From the NCBI GenBank assembly GCA_022432975.1, contig CM039506.1, forward strand, positions 12,723,506 through 12,787,505: a stretch of 64,000 nucleotides of DNA, in the 5' to 3' direction. Source of the DNA: Begonia masoniana (taxonomy: Eukaryota > Streptophyta > Magnoliopsida > Cucurbitales > Begoniaceae). Shown piece by piece: positions 56,454 through 64,000 of the stretch. Each line of letters begins with the position of its first letter. Within the stretch, counting starts at the first letter, position 1. The translations under genes were made by a program, and so were the position numbers. Below the pieces are notes generated by a model. It saw only the letters and a program-made list of their open reading frames with translations, ran no database searches and was not told the origin of the DNA.

Positions 56454-58111
56454 CGAACAATGGAGAAGATGTTCAGCTATGCAGAGGTAGAAGACAACAA
56501 GAAAGTTATCTGTGCCACATTTTATCTCACCGAAAGTGCTGGATTTTGGTGGGATACGGTACAGTCGACTACAATGGCATTAAGCTGGGAAGGATTCACG
56601 AAAATCTTCTATGAGAAGTACTTTGACCGAGGAGTGAGGAAGGAGAAGTTACTTGAATTCTCTCGGCTGCGACAGTATGGGTCAGTGGCTGAATACGTCC
56701 AGAAATTTGAGTCCTTATCCCGATATGCAGAACACATGGTGGCTACCGATGAGAACAAAGTACATCAGTTCATTCAAGGGCTAAAGATGGATTTATTACG
56801 TGGGATCACGACTGGAGGTTTCGATGAGGCACCGTATGTGAAAGTGGTGGCCAAGGCTTACCAGTTAGAAGCTTTGGAAATGAAGTCCCAGAGGCAAAGA
56901 GATCCACCAAGAGGGATTATCAGAAATGTTCCTCAACAACAACAGCAACAGCAAAGAGGTCAGAATTTTCAGCCTCAACAGCAGCAAAATAGGGGCATTA
57001 AGAGGCCTAATGAAACCGTCCCTTATCAAGACAAAGGAAAGAGGCCAATGGGGGCTCCTCAACTTCCAGAATGCCCGCAATGCCATAAGCCTCACAGAGG
57101 AGAATGCAGACTTGCTACTGGCCAATGTTTCCGATGTGGTAAGAGTGGCCATCTTGTTCGGGATTGCCCGATACCCGACACGAGACCAAACCTAGCCGTA
57201 CCTAGGGTGTTTGCCATGATGGAGGATGTTGATGATGCTGATCAGCACGCGGCAATTACTGGTATGATTTCTATATGTGATGCAACTGCATACACCCTGT
57301 TTGATACGGGGGCCACACATTCGTTTGTGGCCAGAGACTTCGTAAATAAGGATAGGTTAAGAGTATTTCCGTCAGATCAACCCTTCACCATTATGCTGCC
57401 ATCTGGAGGGTTTATGCACTCTGAGCAGGTGGTACAGGGTGATGTAGTGTCAGTTGGAGACCAGAAGTTGTATGCCAATCTTATCGTTATTGATATGAAA
57501 GGATACGATGTAATCCTGGGAATGGACTGGCTATTTAAACACCATGCCACCATCTACTGCAGGTCCGAGAATGTGCTATTTAAGCGCCCGAACGAAGTAG
57601 AGTTCTCCTATCAGGCAGTACCAAAGAAACACAGTATGCCTGTTATATCCTCCTTGAAAGCTCAACAGCTGATGAGGTTAGGATGTGTCGGATTTCTTGC
57701 CCACGTAGTGGATGTTCAGAGGCAAGGTGTAGTCAAACTTCAAAATATTCCGGTAGTCCGAAACTTCCCTAAGGTTTTCTTAGACGACTTACCAGGATTA
57801 CCACCTGATCGTGAGATCGAGTTCGAAATCGATGTGTATCCTGGTGCTGAACTGGTATCAAAGAATCCGTACCGCATGGCACCAATAGAGCTGAAGGAGT
57901 TGAAGGCTCAGCTGAAAGAACTGGTGGACAAGGGCTTTGTGCGCCCTAGTTTTTCACCGTGGGGTGCTCCAGTCCTATTTGTTAAGAAGAAGGATGGGTC
58001 CCTACGGATGTGTATTGATTACCGCGAGCTGAACAAGTTGACGATCAAGAATAAGTACCCGTTGCCAAGAATCGACGATTTGTTTGATCAGCTACAAGGG
58101 GCTCGGGTATT
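56454..58111 (+). CDS. gag-pol: Gyp3 copy B: Gag-protease-RT N-terminal part
   Basis: The Gag reading resumes at the target duplication ([15 protein letters not shown]). The frame happens to be open back to 56370 in LTR sequence, but the true Gag start is at 41541. It holds Gag FWWDTV, FYEKYF and [15 protein letters not shown]; a Gln-rich linker; [12 protein letters not shown]; zinc knuckle [14 protein letters not shown] (57126-57167); protease DTGATHSF (from 57303); and [29 protein letters not shown] and [13 protein letters not shown]. Near 58111, one T missing from a run shifts the frame; the ORF then ends at 58148. The rest of RT continues in the next frame. Confidence 0.93.
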
Positions 58112-60640
58112 TCTAAGATTGACTTACGCTCCGGCTATTACCAGTTGAAGGTCAGAGCTGAGGATATTCCAAAGACCGCCTTCAGGACTCGATATGGACA
58201 CTACGAGTTCTTAGTGATGTCGTTCGGGTTGACTAATGCCCCGGCAGCATTTATGGACTTAATGAACAGGATATTCCAGGATTTCTTGGATAAATTCGTA
58301 ATCGTCTTCATCGACGACATTTTGGTATATTCCAGGAGTAAGGACGAGCATGAGAAGCACTTGACTGTTGTGCTATCGATTCTGTGGCAGCATCAGCTAT
58401 ATGCCAAGTTGTCCAAGTGCGAATTCTGGCTGAATAAGGTTAATTTCCTAGGTCATGTAGTGTCTGCTGAAGGAGTATCTGTTGACCCGGCCAAAATTGA
58501 GGCTGTAAGAGACTGGCCAAGGCCGAGAAATGCAAGCGAGGTATGGAGCTTTATCGGACTAGCTGGTTATTACAGGAAATTCATCAAGGGATTTTCTGTG
58601 ATAGCGAAGCCTATGACCAGCTTAACAAAGAAGGACATCAAGTTCAGGTGGTCTGAAGCATGTGAAGGGAGCTTTCAGACGCTCAAACAAAAGTTAACCA
58701 CGGCTCCTCTACTAGTATTGCCAGTTGAAGACGGCAAATTCAGCGTATATTGTGATGCGTCCAAGGTTGGCTTGGGATGTGTATTAATGCAAGAAGGGAA
58801 AGTAGTAGCATACGCATCCAGACAATTGAAGAGCCATGAAGAAAACTACCCTACTCATGACCTTGAGTTAGCGGCAGTTGTATTTGCACTAAAAGTATGG
58901 AGACATCACCTATATGGGCAATCATGTGAAGTGTTTTCTGACCACAAGAGTTTGAAGTACCTCTTTACTCAGAAAGAGTTGAATATGAGGCAAAGGCGGT
59001 GGTTAGAATTCGTGAAGGATTACGATGTTGAGATTAAATACCACCCGGGGAAAGCCAATGTGGTAGCCGATGCGTTGAGCAGGACGCCGTCTACTATACA
59101 ACTGGCCTTGGCTACCATCTCACTGCCTTTGAGGACAGAGATCCAGAAGTTTGAACTGGAGGTAGTTTCTAAACTATCGGCCGTACTGGCAAATCTAACG
59201 TTACGGCCAACCGTTCTGAACCGAATTAAAGAGGCCCAGAAGACCAATTCAAAAGAGATGGCTGATATTGTGAGCAAGTTACCTATGGCCTCTTCCGATT
59301 TCAGTTACTCGGGAGACGGTATTCTGAAGTTCAAAGATAGGTGGTATGTTCCGAAAGATGAAGAGTTACGGAAGGACATCTTGTCGGAAGCCCACTCATC
59401 TTCTTTCTCTGTACATCCCGGTAGCACGAAGATGTATCAAGACTTGAAACTTCACTTCTGGTGGCCGAACATGAAGAATGAAGTGGCCAAGTATGTGGAG
59501 TCTTGTATGATATGTCAACAGGTCAAAGCTGAACATCAACGACCAAGTGGAACGCTTCAGCCTCTCCCGATCCCCGAATGGAAGTGGGAGAACATTACAA
59601 TGGACTTCGTTGTTGGCCTGCCAAGAACAGTTAAAGGCCATAATAGCATATGGGTCATAGTGGACAGATTGACGAAATCGGCCCATTTTCTACCTGTGAA
59701 GACGACATTCTCTATGGATCAGTACGCAGAACTATATATTAGTGAGATTGTCAAGCTGCATGGTATTCCGGTGTCAATCGTTTCGGACCGAGATCCTAGA
59801 TTCACTTCCAGGTTTTGGAAAAGCTTGCAAAGCTCCTTGGGCACTAGACTGGACTTCAGCACGGCGTTTCACCCACAGACGGATGGACAATCTGAGAGAA
59901 CGATTCAGACATTGGAGGATATGTTAAGGGCGTGCGTGCTGGAACTTCATGCTCCTTGGAGTAGATATTTGCCACTTGTGGAGTTTGCCTACAACAATAG
60001 CTATCAGGCTACCATCGGCATGGCTCCATATGAAGCACTTTATGGCAGAAAGTGTAGGTCCCCGTTGTGTTGGGATGAAGTTGGGGAAACCAAGCTTATC
60101 GGCCCCGAGATACTACAACAGATGTCTGGAGTAATAACGGCAATCAAGCAAAGAATCCAAGCTGCACAAAGTCGACAGAAGAGCTATGCAGACCATCGGA
60201 GAAGAGATTTAGAGTTTACTGAGGGTGATGAGGTGTTTTTGAAGGTGTCACCTTTCAAAGGCGTGATGAGATTTGGCAAGAAAGGGAAGCTAAGCCCAAG
60301 ATTTGTTGGGCCTTTTTCCATTTTAAAGAAAGTTGGGAACATGGCCTACAGACTACAGTTGCCAGCGTCAATGGATGGGGTTCACAATGTTTTTCATGTT
60401 TCGATGCTGAGAAAGTGTGTGCGGGATCCAACTCAGATCGTGCAACATGTGGACTTTGACATCATGCCGACACTTACATATGAAGAAAGGCCCATTCAGA
60501 TTCTGGATACCTCAGTCAAAGTGTTGCGCAACAAAGTGGTCCCGTTGGTGAAAGTTTTATGGCGTAATCACAACGTGGAGGAAGCCACATGGGAAAGGCA
60601 AGAAGATGTTAGAGCCCAATATCCGGACCTCTTCGCTTAA
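58112..60640 (+). CDS. pol: Gyp3 copy B: RT C-terminal part-RNase H-integrase-chromodomain
   Basis: Open to the stop at 60640; 831 residues counted from the codon at 58145. RT active-site FIDD is at residues 55-58. RNase H has [10 protein letters not shown] (about 202), [14 protein letters not shown] (about 239) and SDHKSL (about 266). The integrase zinc region has His 417, His 424, Cys 454 and Cys 457. The core has Asp 487, Asp 548 and Glu 584, the D-D-35-E spacing. The C-terminal [10 protein letters not shown] (about 723) and [10 protein letters not shown] (about 749) are followed by a chromodomain-like end ([16 protein letters not shown]), which in chromoviruses directs integration to heterochromatin. 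All catalytic residues are present. Confidence 0.95.
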   Translation, partial: SKIDLRSGYYQLKVRAEDIPKTAFRTRYGHYEFLVMSFGLTNAPAAFMDLMNRIFQDFLDKFVIVFIDDILVYSRSKDEHEKHLTVVLSILWQHQLYAKLSKCEFWLNKVNFLGHVVSAEGVSVDPAKIEAVRDWPRPRNASEVWSFIGLAGYYRKFIKGFSVIAKPMTSLTKKDIKFRWSEACEGSFQTLKQKLTTAPLLVLPVEDGKFSVYCDASKVGLGCVLMQEGKVVAYASRQLKSHEENYPTHDLELAAVVFALKVWRHHLYGQSCEVFSDHKSLKYLFTQKELNMRQRRWLEFVKDYDVEIKYHPGKANVVADALSRTPSTIQLALATISLPLRTEIQKFELEVVSKLSAVLANLTLRPTVLNRIKEAQKTNSKEMADIVSKLPMASSDFSYSGDGILKFKDRWYVPKDEELRKDILSEAHSSSFSVHPGSTKMYQDLKLHFWWPNMKNEVAKYVESCMICQQVKAEHQRPSGTLQPLPIPEWKWENITMDFVVGLPRTVKGHNSIWVIVDRLTKSAHFLPVKTTFSMDQYAELYISEIVKLHGIPVSIVSDRDPRFTSRFWKSLQSSLGTRLDFSTAFHPQTDGQSERTIQTLEDMLRACVLELHAPWSRYLPLVEFAYNNSYQATIGMAPYEALYGRKCRSPLCWDEVGETKLIGPEILQQMSGVITAIKQRIQAAQSRQKSYADHRRRDLEFTEGDEVFLKVSPFKGVMRFGKKGKLSPRFVGPFSILKKVGNMAYRLQLPASMDGVHNVFHVSMLRKCVRDPTQIVQHVDFDIMPTLTYEERPIQILDTSVKVLRNKVVPLVKVLWRNHNVEEATWERQEDVRAQYPDLFA

Positions 60641-60665
60641 GCAAATTTTGGGGACAAAATTTCTG

Positions 60666-60680
60666 TTAAGGTGGATGGAA
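60666..60680 (+). other. Gyp3 polypurine tract
   Basis: GTTAAGGTGGATGGAA-type purine run directly before TGTAACACCC at 60681. Confidence 0.85.
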
Positions 60681-61054
60681 TGTAACACCCGGCATTTTTG
60701 CCATGTAATAGTTTTTCCCGGATCGTTTAAACGGGATTAATATTATATTAATACAATGAATATTTTGGTTAAAATGATGGAATGTTTGAGGGAAAACCAA
60801 ACTAAGTGTAATCAAAACAAGCCAATTAGGTTAAAAGCTAATGGAAGGGTAAATGTGGAAGTGATTATGGTAGGTGGAAGCAAACCAATGGATGAGTGCC
60901 AAGTGGCAACTTGTTGAAGAAGATATGTCTTCTCTTCCTCCTACGTGAAGCTCACTTCTACCTCCCATTTTCTGTTTTCTCTCTTCCAGGCGATTGAAAC
61001 AAAACTTCCACACTTTGTTTCCCCAGCATTTCTCCGTTTTTTTTTTCAGCAAAG

Positions 61055-61894
61055 GTGAGCGTCTTTAACGCTAACAAGTTTGGACAAGTTTAATGTGAGT
61101 TTTTACCGAAGTTTAGGGTTTCAGTTTTGGGTGAAAACTCACTGTTTTGGATGAAAACACGTTGGTGTGTTTTCTAAAGTGTTTTAAGTGTGTTTGCTGC
61201 GTTTCCTACGTGATACTAGTTAGCATTTGTAGCGTTTAAATTCTGTACATTCATGTTACAGATCCGAACTCTCCAGGGACGTTCGAGTACACTGCATTGC
61301 CGCAAACAGGTAAGTTCATAACCGTAGGTTGGCCCTTAAGGCCCTACATCATGGAGGTACTAGGTATTTCAGTTCTGTCAGGTTGTTTTGGGTAGAAAGG
61401 TTATAGTTTATGTTTCTGAGTTGTCTGTATCCTTCTTCATGGTATGTTCTGTTATTTCTGTTGTCTGCCAGTTTAAGTTCAGGCACCGTTCATGCATACA
61501 CGATTTTCTCTGAAAGCTCATGCAAAACTGTTTTCTGTACACTGTTTGAAATTAAACAAGATAAAATCTGACTGTCTGTAATGTACTGGTTAAGTGCGGG
61601 ACGGGGACTGGCCCTCTGGTTTTATCCCTCCCTGGGAATCTGAAAATAAATTGTCCCTAGCAAGGACCCTCTGGTTTTATCCCTCCCTGGGAGACTGAAA
61701 ATCTGCTGTGCCTGATAGTGCACCCTCTGTTTGCCAGTTCCCCTATAAGCCCCACTTATACCCCTCTGCCACTGAAATGTAAAGTTCTGTTCTGTCACTG
61801 TATTCTGAAAACTGCATGCATAGCATTTTGCATCACTGCATCTGTATTATGTTCTTACTGAGTTTTAGACTCATAGGTGAACTCTCTTATGTAG
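61055..61894 (+). other. Intron/mini-exon-like module in Gyp3 3' LTR
   Basis: Same sites as in the 5' LTR: donor 61055, mini-exon 61262-61309, GTAAGT at 61310, acceptor TATGTAG ending 61894 (GATGTAG in the 5' LTR). Confidence 0.6.
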
Positions 61895-62605
61895 GTACTG
61901 AACCCGAACATGAGGACTTTGTGCCTCAATCTGACGAGTAGATGGCTGGTGGCTCGAGCTCTCGGGGTGGTTGCTGCAGTCAGACACAGTTTTCTGTCCC
62001 GAGGTTTAAGTCTTAGTTTTTAAAGTAAAGGTCATAGTTGTAAACTCTTCTGGAAATTCTGCTGTGTTTGTTTTAAAAAAAAAAAAAACTCTGTTAAGGC
62101 TCTGTGATTCGTTTTAAAAACCTGTAGGAAATTCTGGTGGATGTATATATATATTGTATAAGTTCTGATGGTCAAGATTTTGATCTCTGTCGACAGTTGA
62201 TAGATGTCTCCTGAAATATTCTGTATTAATGTCTTGAAATGTTTTGAAAACATTCTGTAATTGCTTGAGTTCTCCCTTTTCAGGTCATGCATGGATGGTC
62301 TCGAATTTTAGAGCTATCCATGCAGTTTGTTTTCTTGAAATCTGTCATTTGTAATGAAGGTCTGAAACCTGTATGCCTTCTGTTGTGCTCGAGAACCATG
62401 TTTTGATGTGGTTTGAGAATCTGAGACGTTTAAGCCTTCTGTTTTTATGCCCTCTGTCTGTATGCTTTCCTGTCAAAAGCTGTAAATTCTGTCTTTAAAA
62501 CTATGTCTTCTGATTACATCTACCGGTAGGAATATTGCCTGCATCTACCGCCAAACAGTGTTTCTGCCTTAGGTTTTCATCTTCCGATTTAAATTGCTAT
62601 CTTCA

Positions 62606-62925
62606 TCTTCCGATGACGTCAGAACATCTTCCGGCTGACGTCATCACCTTCTGCCGATTACGTTCACCACCTGTATCTGCCGATGACGTCATCACATCTT
62701 CCGATGACGTCATCGCACATCCCGATTTCACCTGCCTGCCTTCATCTTCCGATGACGTCAGAACATCTTCCGACTGACGTCATACGATGATTCTGCCTAT
62801 ATCTTCCGCTCAGTTTTACTCGTCTTCAGTTTCTTTTCTTCTGACGATTACGTTTAATGCTTGTATCTTCCGGTTGACGTCATCCATCTTCCGGCTGACG
62901 TCATCTCCTCTTCCGGCTGACGTCA
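62606..62925 (+). promoter_or_regulatory. TCTTCCG/TGACGTCA array in Gyp3 3' LTR
   Basis: Same array as in the 5' LTR, but here the fourth TGACGTCA is intact where the 5' LTR has TGACATCA. The TATTTATA word follows at 63071. Confidence 0.7.
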
Positions 62926-63345
62926 CCCACTGTTTACTTCTTCCGATTTCAGAGCATCATTTTGGTTTAATTTCATCTACAGCCCAATAGTATTCTGCCT
63001 CTTTGAAAAACTAAGTCTTCCGCCAAATTTCTGCCTATGCCTTCCGACTTCATTCCCTATTTTCTGCTGCTATTTATACTCTGTTACTCACTGTAGTTTC
63101 TTCTCCTGTGTAAAGTTATGCTCTTTTAGGGTTTGCATTGACAGTGCATGTTTTCTGTCATTCGGTTCTGTTTTCTGTTAAAGTTTTAAAAGCTCAGTTA
63201 GCTTTCATAAGTTGTTCCAGTAACGCTGTCTGTTCTGTTTATGTAAAAAAAAAAAAAAAAAAAATAGTCACCGTTTTCTGCAAATGACCCAGAGTGACGG
63301 CTTGGTTCTCGGGTTCCGATCGGGATCCGGTTTCGGGCTGTCACA

Positions 63346-64000
63346 TAAAGAGTTTATATTAATTAACGAAAAAATTATTGAAGCTTAAAATTATAGGTCC
63401 ATCGGTCCCTTTGTCACCTTCTATCATTATTCGAATAATAGAAAAATGAACAAAGAAGATTAAATAATTAACTATGAGTTAATTATTTAATACACTCAAT
63501 AATAAGTTTATTATATTTCATTAGATGAAATGTTGAATAATTAACTTATAAGACACATAACAAAAGTTGTCATAATTAATATGTTTGTTATGTTTCATTA
63601 AATGAAATAATTGAATTGTTCAATTAATTAACAAACATAAAGTTGTTTTTTAAAATAGTTTTTTAAAATGAATTTTGCCAAATCATGGTGCCAAGTGTAA
63701 GGTCATGATGAGAAGTTGTTTTGATTTTCATAACATCTTTAACATCTTTTGTTATAAATGTTATTAAGAAATCAATTCTAACTTAATGGTAAATTAAATT
63801 TTGTAACAATTGTTTTAAATGTTATGATAATTGTTGCAAAATTCTTACACTATAAATAGAGGTTAAGACCTCATTTGTTTTATATAGTGTGGGAGAATTC
63901 ATTTTGAGAAACAATCTATTTTAAGAGCATTTCCGTGGTGGTTTAGAGAATTGTTCTCTATATCCATATATATCGTCTCATGTGTTGAGAAAACGATCTA
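63346..64000 (+). repeat. Cop1 3' LTR, third part (runs past the window)
   Basis: It resumes at the duplicated TAAAG and follows 30719 onward of the 5' LTR. It includes the TATAAATA box at 63851-63858. The window ends about 290 bp before the expected LTR end. Confidence 0.93.

Larger units (their letters stand above)
38719..63345 (+). mobile_element. Gyp3: Ty3/gypsy chromovirus with Gyp4 nested in gag
   Basis: Flanked by TAAAG at 38714-38718 and 63346-63350. LTRs 38719-41379 and 60681-63345 are close to identical, so insertion is recent. The interior encodes the same protein type as Gyp2, in plus orientation. Gag is cut at 41794 by Gyp4 and resumes at 52678. A segment of about 3.8 kb then appears twice (52158-55933, and again from 55934), so pol is represented by a broken copy A and an almost whole copy B. 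LTR starts and coding match Gyp2 closely, so the two are sister subfamilies. Confidence 0.93.
60681..63345 (+). repeat. Gyp3 3' LTR, 2665 bp
   Basis: Close to identical to 38719-41379. The differences I saw are about half a dozen substitutions and longer A-runs near 62075 and 63245. Confidence 0.95.
20029..64000 (+). mobile_element. Cop1: Ty1/copia element carrying three primary nested insertions
   Basis: Plus-strand order: 5' LTR (20029-20783 and 30581-31662), primer site, leader, gag, protease-integrase, RT-RNase H, polypurine tract, 3' LTR (36928-37352, 38247-38718, 63346 to past the window). Integrase before RT defines Ty1/copia. Gyp2 lies in the 5' LTR; Cassandra and Gyp3 lie in the 3' LTR. 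At each site the other Cop1 LTR is uninterrupted, giving the pre-insertion sequence. By comparison with the 5' LTR, about 290 bp of the 3' LTR lie beyond 64000. Confidence 0.93.

Overview
This is nuclear DNA from a flowering plant, most likely a eudicot. It is a nest of LTR retrotransposons in AT-rich intergenic sequence, and I found no host gene. The organism call rests on Ty3/gypsy chromoviruses and Ty1/copia elements with tRNA-iMet-type primer sites, a Cassandra element with 5S-derived LTRs, a hAT remnant and a long foldback repeat. I name the elements Gyp1-Gyp4 (gypsy), SoloA-SoloC (solo LTRs), Cop1/Cop2 (copia) and Cassandra.

Layout. 1-11678 is Gyp1, minus strand, cut by the left edge. 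Its integrase is split by SoloA (1797-5715), which carries a 1046-bp internal tandem duplication. Gyp1 sits in a copia LTR (Cop2, 11679-12744). 12745-20028 is old AT-rich sequence with a copia gag relic, two solo LTRs (one with a clean GTAAA target duplication), a hAT transposase remnant and a foldback element. From 20029 to beyond the right edge lies one copia element, Cop1, inserted into the right arm of the foldback. Its 5' LTR holds Gyp2 (20784-30580, TSD CTAAA). Its 3' LTR holds Cassandra (37353-38246, TSD ATATG) and Gyp3 (38719-63345, TSD TAAAG). Gyp3 gag is split by Gyp4 (41795-52677, TSD CGAAC). For each insertion into a Cop1 LTR, the other Cop1 LTR preserves the empty site, so the nesting order is well supported.

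Coding content is retrotransposon only: Gag, protease, reverse transcriptase, RNase H, integrase and chromodomain. Gyp2 has one frameshift. Gyp3 copy B (56454-60640) has one frameshift, and its gag start is separated from it by Gyp4. Cop1 carries two stops at expected Trp codons, a third stop and a frameshift. Gyp1 and Gyp4 are heavily broken.

Most interesting signals: (1) all five gypsy-type LTR families here carry the same intron-like module: donor, 200-540 nt, acceptor, a 45-56 nt mini-exon, a GTAAGT donor, a short hairpin, then an acceptor about 500-670 nt on; (2) Gyp2, Gyp3 and, more weakly, Gyp4 LTRs pair TCTTCCG with the TGACGTCA palindrome, in arrays in Gyp2 and Gyp3; (3) one Gyp4 LTR holds about 64 virtually identical copies of a 43-bp repeat; (4) about 3.8 kb at 52158-55933 is repeated downstream with raw-read-like single-base indels, which suggests an assembly or polishing fault.
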